From CAYGZC01 sp964354225 (lineage in GTDB: Bacteria; Bacteroidota; Ignavibacteria; UBA10030; SZUA-254): a stretch of 48,987 nt of DNA. The stretch covers positions 1 through 48,987 of the forward strand of contig CAYGZC010000326.1 of the NCBI GenBank assembly GCA_964354225.1, read 5' to 3'. Both the position numbers and the translations under genes were made by a program. This document shows positions 24,746 to 33,169 of the stretch, one piece after another. The notes below the pieces were generated by a model. That model had not been told where the DNA came from, made no database searches, and saw only the letters and a list, made by a program, of their open reading frames with translations. Every line of letters starts with the position of its first letter. Position 1 is the stretch's first letter.

Positions 24746-26752
24746 ATGGATCCAATACAAATAAATATCGTAGGCATTCCTGGACTTATCCTTTTTTGGA
24801 TAATTACACTTATTGCTTTCGGATTATTTGGGAAGCGAATTACTACGCTCGTTAAGCTCTTAATGCGGGCAAAACCAGAAAACCGGTTCGATAATCTAGG
24901 AAAACGAATTTTATCCTTGTTTACTTTCGTACTCGGCCAGAAACGTCTACTCCATGAGTATGTTATCGGAGTTGCACATTTCTTGATCTTCTGGGGATTT
25001 TTACTGTTCGCAGGAACATTCGGCTGGAACCTTCTTAAGTGGTTGTTCCCATTTTTACCTTATCCCTATGCCGATGAAGTAGGAATTATCAGAATATTTT
25101 TCGTAATCTTCTCTATCTTTACTCTACTAAGCTTAGCAGTAGCGACCATACGCCGTGTATTTTTCCCGCCTGCGCATCTCCAGAAAACAGCGGATGCATA
25201 CATCATTATTACTCTGATTTCCTTAGTTGTGCTTACTACATTTTTCGGATTAGGATTTCGTGCAGTTGCTGTGGGACCTGATGAGGCAAGTTTAAATCCC
25301 GCGGACAATCTTCTGTTCTCAGTCTTCTCCGGTATATCAGTAGACTCAGCAAGTGGATTGTTTCTTTTAATGATGTGGATGCACCAAATAGTTGTGCTCG
25401 GATTTCTTGCTTATCTGCCTTATTCTAAACATCTGCATCTTCTTGCATCACCATTTGGTGTTTTCTTTGCAAATACGGATCAGATAAATAGTTTAGATAT
25501 AAAAGGTTCGAAGGAAGAAACATCGGCCGGTGCTTCGCAATGGAATGAATTTACGTGGCGACAGTTGTTAAACAGCTTTGCGTGTGCAGAATGTGGCAGA
25601 TGTGATCGTGTTTGTCCTGCATTGACATCAGGTTTTAAATTGTCGCCAAGAGAGATTATTCATCACCTTAAAGAACACATCCTTGAAGCAGGTTTTAGTG
25701 GTAATGGCAATAAAGCATCTGGAGATAATGGAATCCGTCCATTAATTGGAGGAATCGTATCTGAAAAAGAACTTTGGGCATGTACGACTTGCTTATCTTG
25801 CATGGAGCGATGCCCGGTGCTCAATGAGCATATTCCGCTAATTGTTAATATGCGTCGGTACTTAGTTAGTCAAGGAACTATCGATAACACCTTGCAGGAC
25901 GTCCTCACAAAGATAGGCCGGTATGGAAATTCTATGGGCCAATCGGATCGAATGCGCGCTAAGTGGACACAAGGATTAGATTTTAAAATTACGGATGCCC
26001 GAAAAGAGTCTGTTGAATATCTCTGGTTTGTCGGCGACTATGCTTCTTATGATTCACGAATTCAGGATATTACAAGAAGAACAGCTAAAGTATTCCAGAA
26101 GGCAGGATTAAGTTTTGGAATTCTTTATGAAGGAGAAAGAAATTCCGGAAACGATATTCGCCGAGTTGGTGAAGAGGGCTTATTCGATATTCTCAAAGAG
26201 AAAAATCTTCAAGCGATTAAACAGTCAAAATTCAAAAACATTATTACTACGGATCCACATACGTATAATACACTAAAGAATGAATATATTTTGAATGGGG
26301 AAACAAACGGTAATTCTCATATTATGCATTATACCGAGTTATATGATCGATTAATTCGCGATGGACAATTAAAGTTTAATAAAAAATTAAATTATACAAT
26401 TACCTATCATGATCCCTGTTACTTGGGCAGATATAATGGCATCTACGATGCACCAAGGAGAGTTCTTGATGCGACTGGAACAAAATTAGTAGAGATGCCG
26501 AGGAACCGCGCGAGAAGTTACTGCTGTGGCGCAGGGGGTGGTAGAATCTGGATGGAAGATGAACCGGGTATAAAAGAACGTCCATCGGAAAGTCGGGTGC
26601 GAGAAGCTGTGTCACTACCCGGAGTTCAAGCGCTTGTCGTTGCTTGTCCTAAAGACATTGTGATGTTTCAAGATGCATTAAAAACAACAGGAAATGAAGG
26701 AAAGATTGGTATTAAAGATATATCGGATCTTGTCTATGAAGCCATTGATTAA
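24746..26752 (+). CDS. Membrane FeS oxidoreductase, Etf:(mena)quinone oxidoreductase-like
   Basis: 668 residues. An N-terminal NarI-like part has about six membrane helices (residues 8-30, 70-95, 110-135, 150-175 and 200-235) with His candidates for haem b. Two [4Fe-4S] motifs follow, CAECGRCDRVCP (about 278-289) and CTTCLSCMERCP (about 350-361), then two CCG repeats. The first repeat (WFVGDYASYDSR, ERNSGNDIRRVG) has lost its cysteines. The second (DPCYLGRYNGIYD, SYCCGAGGG and CPKD) is intact, predicting one non-cubane cluster. This layout matches the EtfAB:menaquinone oxidoreductase type of membrane FeS protein, which takes electrons from Etf to quinone. It directly follows etfBA. Confidence 0.85.
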   Translation: MDPIQINIVGIPGLILFWIITLIAFGLFGKRITTLVKLLMRAKPENRFDNLGKRILSLFTFVLGQKRLLHEYVIGVAHFLIFWGFLLFAGTFGWNLLKWLFPFLPYPYADEVGIIRIFFVIFSIFTLLSLAVATIRRVFFPPAHLQKTADAYIIITLISLVVLTTFFGLGFRAVAVGPDEASLNPADNLLFSVFSGISVDSASGLFLLMMWMHQIVVLGFLAYLPYSKHLHLLASPFGVFFANTDQINSLDIKGSKEETSAGASQWNEFTWRQLLNSFACAECGRCDRVCPALTSGFKLSPREIIHHLKEHILEAGFSGNGNKASGDNGIRPLIGGIVSEKELWACTTCLSCMERCPVLNEHIPLIVNMRRYLVSQGTIDNTLQDVLTKIGRYGNSMGQSDRMRAKWTQGLDFKITDARKESVEYLWFVGDYASYDSRIQDITRRTAKVFQKAGLSFGILYEGERNSGNDIRRVGEEGLFDILKEKNLQAIKQSKFKNIITTDPHTYNTLKNEYILNGETNGNSHIMHYTELYDRLIRDGQLKFNKKLNYTITYHDPCYLGRYNGIYDAPRRVLDATGTKLVEMPRNRARSYCCGAGGGRIWMEDEPGIKERPSESRVREAVSLPGVQALVVACPKDIVMFQDALKTTGNEGKIGIKDISDLVYEAID

Positions 26753-26772
26753 AATAAAAAAGGATTGAAATA

Positions 26773-27981
26773 ATGTCGCTCACAGAAGAACGCATTACTG
26801 CTATTTGCGATATCACCTTGGAGAATTTAACTAAGACTCCCGAGGGAAGACTGGTATTAACATGCATCCAATGTGGCACTTGTGCAGGTACCTGTCCCCA
26901 CGGTGATTATATGGATTATCCTCCAAGGCGGATCATCGCATTACTCCGTCTCGGGGAACTTGAAGAAGTCTTTAATTCAGAAAGTCTTCTTAATTGTGTT
27001 GCATGTTATTCCTGTATGGCGCAATGCCCAAGAGGTATCGCGTTGACTGAAGTTCTTCTTCCATTGATGAAAGAAGAAATGTTTGTAAAACTTCCTCAGG
27101 TTCCAGCTGAATTACAGACGGCACTGCAGAACACACTGCGTTATGGAAATCCCCAAGGAATATCACCAAGGAAGCGAGCAGATTGGGTTAAAACCGCTGG
27201 TGTTCCAATTCGCATTCTTCCCACCGATCCGAAGCCAACGGACGTTCTCTGGTTTGTTGAATGTTACACCTCTTTCCATCCGCGGGGTCAGGATAACAGT
27301 CGGGCGGTTGCAAAATTATTTCACGCTCTTGGTGTAGACTTCGCTATACTGGGCAATGATGAATATTGCGCCGGAGAATGTGCGCGTTTGGTAGGGGAAA
27401 CAGGATTATTCGATAACCTGCGGCAACGGAACATGAATTTATTCCGTAAATATAAATTCAATAAGATTGTAACTGGGGGTGCTCATGCTTATGATGCATT
27501 TAAATTTCTATATCCCTGTCATGGTTTTAACTATCCATTGGAACATACAACACCATTCTTTGCTAAAAGATTGAATGAGTTGAAACCAAAATTAACAAAG
27601 AAATTAAATTACTTAGCCACTTACCACGATTCATGTTGTCTTGGTCGACACAATGGTATTTACGACGATCCACGGAATCTCCTTCGGGCAATTCCGGGGA
27701 TTAAACTTAAAGAAATGTATCATACTCAAATTACTTCGCAGTGTTGTGGTGGCGGCGGCGGTGGGATGTGGCTTGACACTTATTTTAAAGCAAAAAATAT
27801 GGAGAGACTTTCAGAAAAACGAATAAAAGAGGCAGAGGCAACAGGAGCCGATGTTCTCGTTGTTTCTTGCCCTTATGAGATTTCACGATTTGAAGATGCA
27901 CTAAAAGTCATGGGATATGAAAACAAAATGATAGTTCGAGATGTAGTAGAACTCTTAGCAGAATCATTAGGAGAAAATTAA
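26773..27981 (+). CDS. HdrD-like protein (HdrC and HdrB domains in one chain)
   Basis: 402 residues. The N-terminal HdrC-like part has CIQCGTCAGTCPHG (about 34-47) and CVACYSCMAQCPRG (about 76-89). The C-terminal HdrB-like part has a first CCG repeat that keeps FVECYTSFHPRG and DEYCAGEC, and a second with DSCCLGRHNGIYDDP and SQCCGGGGGG (about 315-325). It resembles the soluble partner of the membrane protein upstream, here with both CCG clusters apparently ligated. It ends 1 nt before the HdrA-N gene, so it is likely to dock on that flavoprotein. It is a second HdrB-type catalytic unit in the same operon. Confidence 0.85.
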   Translation: MSLTEERITAICDITLENLTKTPEGRLVLTCIQCGTCAGTCPHGDYMDYPPRRIIALLRLGELEEVFNSESLLNCVACYSCMAQCPRGIALTEVLLPLMKEEMFVKLPQVPAELQTALQNTLRYGNPQGISPRKRADWVKTAGVPIRILPTDPKPTDVLWFVECYTSFHPRGQDNSRAVAKLFHALGVDFAILGNDEYCAGECARLVGETGLFDNLRQRNMNLFRKYKFNKIVTGGAHAYDAFKFLYPCHGFNYPLEHTTPFFAKRLNELKPKLTKKLNYLATYHDSCCLGRHNGIYDDPRNLLRAIPGIKLKEMYHTQITSQCCGGGGGGMWLDTYFKAKNMERLSEKRIKEAEATGADVLVVSCPYEISRFEDALKVMGYENKMIVRDVVELLAESLGEN

Positions 27982-27982
27982 T

Positions 27983-28843
27983 ATGGAAGAGAAAAACGGA
28001 CAAGTAAAAATTGGGATGTATATCTGTCATTGCGGTGTTAATATCTCTGCAACAGTTAGAGTCGCTGAAGTTCGAGATTTTATCGCTAAACAGCCAAATG
28101 TTGTGATAGCACGCGATTACAAATTCATGTGTTCTGACCCCGGGCAAGATTTAATCAAAGATGATATTAAAAATTTGGGAGTTAATCGGGTTGTTGTCGC
28201 AGCATGTTCACCGCTTATGCATGAGTTGACCTTCCGCTTAGCGGCAGAATCAGCAGGGCTGAACCGTTACCTTGTACAGATTGCAAATATACGTGAACAT
28301 TGCTCGTGGATTCACGACAATGTTGATGAAGCGACGAAGAAGGCTATTGCATTAGTTAACGCCGCTGTTAAACGTGTTGCACTTCATCAACCGCTCGAGA
28401 TTACCTATTCACCCATGAATAAGAATACACTTATTGTTGGTGGTGGAATTGCTGGTATCCAAGCCGCGCTGGAGATTGCAAACGCAGGCTACCATGTGTA
28501 CCTTGTAGAAAAAGAACCAACTATTGGTGGAAAAATGGGGCAGTTCGATAAAACATTCCCTACGCTTGACTGCGCTGCCTGTATTTTAACACCCAAGATG
28601 GTTTCTGTTGGTCACAGGAAAGATATCACAATGTTATCGTATTCTGAGGTGGATAGCGTCAGCGGTTATATGGGAAATTTTAAAATAAAGATTAGGAAGA
28701 AAGCACGTTACGTTAATACCGATAAATGTACAGGCTGTGGACAATGTTGGAGTCAATGCCCAGGAACACGCATCCCTGCTGGCAGAGCTATCTATATAGA
28801 GGATAAACTTGTGAATCAGATATTAACAAAACCACAGGAATAA
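27983..28843 (+). CDS. hdrA: N-terminal half of HdrA (FAD-binding flavoprotein), encoded separately
   Basis: 286 residues, against roughly 650 for full HdrA. It has the HdrA N-domain (GMYICHCGVNIS, ARDYKFMCSDPGQ, VVAACSPLMHE), the FAD dinucleotide motif IVGGGIAGIQAA (about 151-162), VEKEPTIGGKMGQ, and LDCAACILTPKM. It ends soon after one [4Fe-4S] motif, CTGCGQCWSQCP (249-259), and GRAIY. It stops exactly where full HdrA continues with its second FeS motif and FAD cap. No shifted frame continues it before the next gene. The missing half is found fused to a [2Fe-2S] ferredoxin domain at 35426-37189, so the two products may form one HdrA. Confidence 0.85.
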   Translation: MEEKNGQVKIGMYICHCGVNISATVRVAEVRDFIAKQPNVVIARDYKFMCSDPGQDLIKDDIKNLGVNRVVVAACSPLMHELTFRLAAESAGLNRYLVQIANIREHCSWIHDNVDEATKKAIALVNAAVKRVALHQPLEITYSPMNKNTLIVGGGIAGIQAALEIANAGYHVYLVEKEPTIGGKMGQFDKTFPTLDCAACILTPKMVSVGHRKDITMLSYSEVDSVSGYMGNFKIKIRKKARYVNTDKCTGCGQCWSQCPGTRIPAGRAIYIEDKLVNQILTKPQE

Positions 28844-28859
28844 TACAATTTAGATAACT

Positions 28860-29225
28860 ATGACGCTATCGGAAATAATAGAATCTCTTTCTTGTGAAGT
28901 GTTTACAGGTAATGATCAATTGCATATGAGAGTTGAGTTTGGATGTGCTTCCGATCTGATGAGCGATGTATTGGCATTTTCTCAGGCCGGCGCACTTCTT
29001 CTGACAGGATTAGTGAATAATCAAACAGTTCAAACTGCCTACATCGCGGAAATAAAAGCTGTTGTATTCGTAAGAGGAAAGAAACCGAGTCGGGAAGTGA
29101 TTTCTCTGGCACAAGAGAAAAAAATTCCACTCTTCGGAACACCGTACTCGATGTATGAGGCATGTGGATTGCTCTATAAAAAAGGTCTCGTTCCAACGAT
29201 GGCTTGTGTTCCGTGCAAAGCATAA
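28860..29225 (+). CDS. DRTGG-domain protein (first copy)
   Basis: 121 residues of one DRTGG-like domain: VEFGCASDLMSDVLAF (about 22-37), TAYIAEIKAVVFVRGKKP (about 60-77) and IPLFGTPYSMYEACGLLY. The GCASD word replaces the DRTGG sequence, as in the small proteins found in [FeFe]-hydrogenase and NuoEF gene clusters. Function is not established; a ligand-binding or regulatory role is supposed. The ATPase gene follows 1 nt after its stop. Confidence 0.8.
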   Translation: MTLSEIIESLSCEVFTGNDQLHMRVEFGCASDLMSDVLAFSQAGALLLTGLVNNQTVQTAYIAEIKAVVFVRGKKPSREVISLAQEKKIPLFGTPYSMYEACGLLYKKGLVPTMACVPCKA

Positions 29226-29226
29226 G

Positions 29227-29652
29227 ATGGATAAAGCGTTTTCACAATCGTTCAAAATACAAGGTGGAAATATCTATGATGCAGGTAAAGCATCAACTGG
29301 GATTAAAACGATTTTAAAACAACTTGGAATTAATGCGGCTGTTATACGGCGGGTTGCAATTGCTGCATATGAAGCAGAAATGAATGTGGTTATGTATGCA
29401 AAACACGCTACTATGACGTTCGAAGTAACACCGAAGCAAATCAACATCATAGTTGAGGATGAAGGACCTGGTATTCCGGATGTTTCGCTGGCGATGCAAG
29501 AAGGATATTCAACGGCGACACCGGAGATGCGAGAGATGGGCTTCGGCGCCGGAATGGGTTTGCCGAACATCAAAAGAAATTCAGATTCTTTTAAGATAGA
29601 ATCTATCGTCAGTAAAGGTATAAAATTGGAAATTAAAATAAACATAAACTAA
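29227..29652 (+). CDS. RsbW-like ATPase (anti-sigma factor / serine kinase type)
   Basis: 141 residues from the ATG at 29227, directly after the DRTGG gene; an earlier start at 29155 would overlap that gene. HATPase fold: RVAIAAYEAEMNVVMYA (N box, about 39-55), IIVEDEGPGIPDVSLAM (about 76-92), GFGAGMGLPNIKRNSD (about 109-124). It lacks a phospho-His domain. Such proteins act as protein serine kinases or anti-sigma factors, or simply as ATP-dependent switches. The fixed neighbourhood with DRTGG and [FeFe]-hydrogenase-like proteins suggests control of the redox complex. Confidence 0.85.
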   Translation: MDKAFSQSFKIQGGNIYDAGKASTGIKTILKQLGINAAVIRRVAIAAYEAEMNVVMYAKHATMTFEVTPKQINIIVEDEGPGIPDVSLAMQEGYSTATPEMREMGFGAGMGLPNIKRNSDSFKIESIVSKGIKLEIKININ

Positions 29653-29655
29653 CTC

Positions 29656-30972
29656 ATGCGGAATGACTTTCGCTCCATAAGGATTGACACAGAAAAATGC
29701 GAAGGGCGCATGGCATGCATGAGGGTATGTCCAACACAAGCTATTCGCGTTCGGGTCGGTAAAGCAACGCTTCTTAACGACCGCTGCATAGATTGCGGCG
29801 AGTGCGTCCGCGTTTGTCCTAATCATGCCATTATTCCGCAAACAAGTTCATTTAGCGATTTTTCTAAATTCAAATACACTATCGCGCTTCCCTCGCCTGT
29901 TTTTTACTCCCAGTTTGGGAAAGATGTTTCTCCCTCAGTAATCCTTAATGCCCTGAAAAAAATCGGTTTCGATGATGCCTATGATGTTGCTTGCGCCTCA
30001 GAATCGGTAAGTATTGCAATTCAAGAGTATCTCGATTCAAACAAAAGCCCGCGGCCACAGATTGCACCATTCTGTCCTGCCATTGTCCGGCTTGTTCAAG
30101 TACGTTATCCGAATTTATTGGATAATCTGATTCCTATTGAATCGCCAATGGAAATTGCAGCCCGTGAAGCAAAACATCTCAAGATGAAAGAATTAGGACT
30201 GAAGGAGAAAGAAATTGGCTGTATCTATATTACACCTTGTCCAGCGAAAACAATTTCAATTAAATATCCACCCCGGAAGAAACATTCATTCTTGGATGGC
30301 ACAATTTCAATAACTGAAATTTATCCTTCGTTGGTGCAGGTTTTATCTCAATCTAACGGCGATTCTATAAAAACAGAAATTCGCGGACTTGGCTTAGGCT
30401 GGCCCATAGTAGGCGGACAAGTTGCTTGCCTAAAAGCCGAAGATTGTATCTCTATCGCCGGTTTGAACGACGTTACAAGAATATTTGAAGAAATTGAAAA
30501 CGGCAAACTTAAAGATATACAATATATAGAATGTCATTCTTGTCCAACAGCGTGTGTCGGCGGCTCGCTCACAGTCGAAAATCCTTACATTGCTCGCGGT
30601 CGGGTGCTTCGTGTTGTGAAAAAGTTTGGCAGTGTGCCTTGCCAGGACAGGGATAAAATTCGTGAGCTATATCAGAAGAATTTCTTCTCATTGCTTGGAA
30701 AAATTTCTCCAAGCCCTATGGCGCCGCTCGATGAAGATATTTCCAAGGCAATCCAAAAAATGCGCCAGAAACAGGAAGTATACGACCTTCTGCCGAAAAT
30801 CGATTGTGGGGCTTGCGGTGCACCCTCATGTCAAACATTCGCTGAAGATGCTGTGAAAGATGGAACCTCCATGGATGAGTGTATCTTTATTTCCATGAAA
30901 AAATTTGAAACCTTGACAAGAAATCTGCATGATATTGTTTTAAAACATAGTCTTAAGGTACGGACAACATGA
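29656..30972 (+). CDS. [FeFe]-hydrogenase-like FeS protein lacking an intact H-cluster site (putative redox sensor)
   Basis: 438 residues. N-terminal ferredoxin domain: the first motif has three Cys (C15, C21, C25, with Arg18 in place of the second Cys) and the second is complete (CIDCGECVRVCP, 44-54). A [FeFe]-hydrogenase large-subunit domain (about 70-340) follows, with degraded H-cluster motifs: PFCPAI where TSCCP is expected, TPCPAK for MPC.AK, and ECHSCPTACVGG for the third. The C-terminal FeS motif CGACGAPSCQTFAED (about 380-394) is like that of corrinoid and CODH-type FeS domains. The canonical Cys set is incomplete, so H2 catalysis is unlikely. A sensory or electron-transfer role fits better, between ATPase and DRTGG genes. 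Confidence 0.85.
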   Translation: MRNDFRSIRIDTEKCEGRMACMRVCPTQAIRVRVGKATLLNDRCIDCGECVRVCPNHAIIPQTSSFSDFSKFKYTIALPSPVFYSQFGKDVSPSVILNALKKIGFDDAYDVACASESVSIAIQEYLDSNKSPRPQIAPFCPAIVRLVQVRYPNLLDNLIPIESPMEIAAREAKHLKMKELGLKEKEIGCIYITPCPAKTISIKYPPRKKHSFLDGTISITEIYPSLVQVLSQSNGDSIKTEIRGLGLGWPIVGGQVACLKAEDCISIAGLNDVTRIFEEIENGKLKDIQYIECHSCPTACVGGSLTVENPYIARGRVLRVVKKFGSVPCQDRDKIRELYQKNFFSLLGKISPSPMAPLDEDISKAIQKMRQKQEVYDLLPKIDCGACGAPSCQTFAEDAVKDGTSMDECIFISMKKFETLTRNLHDIVLKHSLKVRTT

Positions 30973-30985
30973 GGCAATGTGAATT

Positions 30986-31327
30986 ATGAAATTAAAAGAA
31001 ATCGTTAAAAAGTTAGAATTATCGGTACGATGCAGTGAGAACAACTTAGACAGAGATGTAACCAGTGGTTGTGCCAGTGATATGCTTAGCAATGTAATAG
31101 CATACAGTAAAAAATGTGATGTGTGGGTAACAATTCAAGTTCATGCGAATATCGTTGCTGTTGCAGTGTTAAAAGAACTAGCTGCAATCATAATAGTACA
31201 AGGAAGAGAACCGGCTGATGATACAATTCAGAAAGCAAAGGAAGAAAACATCCCGATTTTAGTCAGTAAGCTTTCAACTTTTGAGTTGGTCGGAAAACTA
31301 TACGAGTTAGGCATTGGTAAAGAATAA
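30986..31327 (+). CDS. DRTGG-domain protein (second copy)
   Basis: 113 residues with the same fold as the gene at 28860: VTSGCASDMLSNVIAYSKK (about 29-47), AVLKELAAIIIVQGREP (about 70-86) and IPILVSKLSTFELVGKLYE. The two copies flank the RsbW-like and [FeFe]-like genes, suggesting an old duplication and possibly a heterodimer. The PHP gene starts 2 nt after its stop. Confidence 0.8.
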   Translation: MKLKEIVKKLELSVRCSENNLDRDVTSGCASDMLSNVIAYSKKCDVWVTIQVHANIVAVAVLKELAAIIIVQGREPADDTIQKAKEENIPILVSKLSTFELVGKLYELGIGKE

Positions 31328-31329
31328 TA

Positions 31330-32067
31330 ATGCTGAAAGTTTATCGGGCAGATTTGCACATTCATACGTGCCTCTCGCCCTGCGGCGATCTAAAAATGAC
31401 ACCGCAAAAGATTGTTCAACAAGCAGTTAATAAAAAACTCAATATCATTGCAATCTGCGACCATAATTCTACCGAAAATGTTTCCGCGGTAGCAAAAGTT
31501 GCAAAAGGAAAAAATATCACAGTAATATCAGGAATGGAAGTGTGCACTAAAGAAGAAATTCATATGCTTGCGCTTTTTGAAAATATTGAAGCCGCATTCG
31601 AGATGCAAGCAAAAGTGTACGATAAACTTCAAGGTAAAAATAACCCCGAAGTTTTTGGAATGCAAGTGATTGGAAATGAATTCGATGAAGTACTCGGTTT
31701 CAATGAAAGACTGTTAATCGGTGCTGTTGATATGTCGATAGAAGAAGTTGTCAATAAAGTCCATAAACTTAATGGGCTTACAATTGCATCACATATTGAT
31801 AGGGAAAGTTACAGCGTAATTGGACAATTAGGTTTTATTCCGGAAACATTGCGATTCGATGCGTTGGAGATATCACCTAACATAAGTATTGAAGAAGCAC
31901 GAAAAAGATTCAGCAAATACCAAACGTATACATTTATTCAAACCTCTGATGCACACTTTATTGATGATGTCGGAAAATGCACAATAGAATTTTTGATAGA
32001 TAGACCCTCGTTTGATGAAATAAAGAAAGCTTTTAGAAATAATGATGGTCGGAAAATAATGAAATGA
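31330..32067 (+). CDS. PHP-domain metal-dependent phosphoesterase
   Basis: 245 residues: RADLHIHTCLSPCGD (about 4-18), ICDHNSTENV (about 41-50), GMEVCTKEEIHML (about 66-78), IASHIDRES (about 152-160) and QTSDAHFIDD (about 198-207). These histidines and acids form a PHP metal centre. Family members hydrolyse phosphate esters of nucleotides or nucleosides. PHP genes regularly sit in the DRTGG/[FeFe]-hydrogenase-like clusters; the substrate there is not known to me. It shares the transcript with its neighbours. Confidence 0.85.
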   Translation: MLKVYRADLHIHTCLSPCGDLKMTPQKIVQQAVNKKLNIIAICDHNSTENVSAVAKVAKGKNITVISGMEVCTKEEIHMLALFENIEAAFEMQAKVYDKLQGKNNPEVFGMQVIGNEFDEVLGFNERLLIGAVDMSIEEVVNKVHKLNGLTIASHIDRESYSVIGQLGFIPETLRFDALEISPNISIEEARKRFSKYQTYTFIQTSDAHFIDDVGKCTIEFLIDRPSFDEIKKAFRNNDGRKIMK

Positions 32068-32111
32068 AATATTGATTCATTGGACCATTTTCTCATTGAA
32101 CCAATAAATCA

Positions 32112-32660
32112 ATGAATCAAATGGAAGAGTTATCATTACATATTTTAGACATAGCAGAAAACTCGATAACCGCTGGTGCTAAAAATATCGAGATTAAAAT
32201 TACAGAAAATAAAGAGACAGATTTGTTAAAAATCAAAATTATCGATGACGGAAAAGGAATGAGTGAAGAGGAGATAAATAGAGCAACTGATCCATTCTTT
32301 ACAAGCCGAACAACACGCAGAGTTGGTTTGGGTCTTCCGCTACTCAAGCAGGCAGCACAGTCGGCAAATGGTAATATAAAAGTTTCATCTGAGTTTGGCA
32401 AAGGAACCTATATGTGTGCTACATTCCAGCTTAGCCACATCGATCGTCAGCCGTTAGGAAATATGGCGGATACTATTGTTGCGCTCATTGTCGCCAATCC
32501 CAGCATAAATATAGTTTATAAATATGAGCGGGATGAGCATAGATTTATTTTCGATACAAAAGAAATTAAAGAAAAAATAAAAGGAATTAGCATAAATTCA
32601 ACAAGCGTAATTTCGTTTGTTCGGCAGTATATAAAAGAAAACACAGAAAGTTTTTCATAA
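32112..32660 (+). CDS. Histidine kinase-like ATPase domain protein
   Basis: 182 residues. HATPase_c: LHILDIAENSITAGA (N box, about 8-22), IIDDGKGMSEEEI (about 45-57), DPFFTSRTTRRVGLGLPLLK (about 62-81) and SEFGKGTYM. No HisKA domain and no membrane segment. The C-terminal 60 residues are a separate small domain. It is the second ATPase of the cluster and precedes nuoE by 19 nt, which suggests regulation of the NADH/hydrogenase complex rather than two-component signalling. Confidence 0.85.
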   Translation: MNQMEELSLHILDIAENSITAGAKNIEIKITENKETDLLKIKIIDDGKGMSEEEINRATDPFFTSRTTRRVGLGLPLLKQAAQSANGNIKVSSEFGKGTYMCATFQLSHIDRQPLGNMADTIVALIVANPSINIVYKYERDEHRFIFDTKEIKEKIKGISINSTSVISFVRQYIKENTESFS

Positions 32661-32679
32661 GTAATTAAGGAGAATCTTC

Positions 32680-33141
32680 ATGGAATATAACGTTCAACAA
32701 AAATCCGATGAAATTGTCAACCGTTGGGGACGAAAACCAGAGAATATCATCGAGATGATGCATGATCTTCAAAACGATTTAAATTATTTACCACGAGATA
32801 TAATCTTCGAAATCTCAAAAAAAGCACATGTCCCTTTGAGTCATATTTACAATCTGGCAACTTTTTTTAATGCGTTTAGCTTAAAGCCGAGAGGAAAGCA
32901 CCAGATTTGTGTTTGTTTAGGAACGGCGTGCCACGCATATGGTGCCTCAAAGATTATAAACATCCTTGAAAAAGAATTGGGAATCGGCTGCGGTGAGACA
33001 ACCCAAGATATGAAATTTGGCTTGGAGGTTGTCCGATGTGTAGGTGCATGTGGTATTGCTCCGGTTGTCAGCATCGGTAAAGATTTGTACGGTAAAGTGA
33101 CAATTCAAGGTACAACAAAACTGTTAAAAAAATATCAGTGA
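32680..33141 (+). CDS. nuoE: NuoE / HydC-like [2Fe-2S] subunit
   Basis: 153 residues with the thioredoxin-like [2Fe-2S] ligands CVCLGTACHAYGA (about 86-98) and VRCVGACGIAPVVSI (about 124-138). Early helical part NIIEMMHDLQNDLNYLPRD is typical. It pairs with NuoF to make an NADH-oxidising diaphorase module, as in HoxE/HydC of bidirectional and bifurcating hydrogenases. Good ribosome site (AAGGAGAAT). Confidence 0.92.
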   Translation: MEYNVQQKSDEIVNRWGRKPENIIEMMHDLQNDLNYLPRDIIFEISKKAHVPLSHIYNLATFFNAFSLKPRGKHQICVCLGTACHAYGASKIINILEKELGIGCGETTQDMKFGLEVVRCVGACGIAPVVSIGKDLYGKVTIQGTTKLLKKYQ

Positions 33142-33169
33142 TAAGGATTTAATATAAAGGGCAATAATT

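Noticed and set aside
27983..28860. HdrA(N) as a frameshifted full-length hdrA
   Set aside because: The bases after the stop show no HdrA continuation in any frame before the DRTGG gene, and the complementary half is intact elsewhere.
29656..30972. Active [FeFe] hydrogenase
   Set aside because: The canonical H-cluster cysteine motifs are incomplete, and no hydE, hydF or hydG maturase lies in the window.
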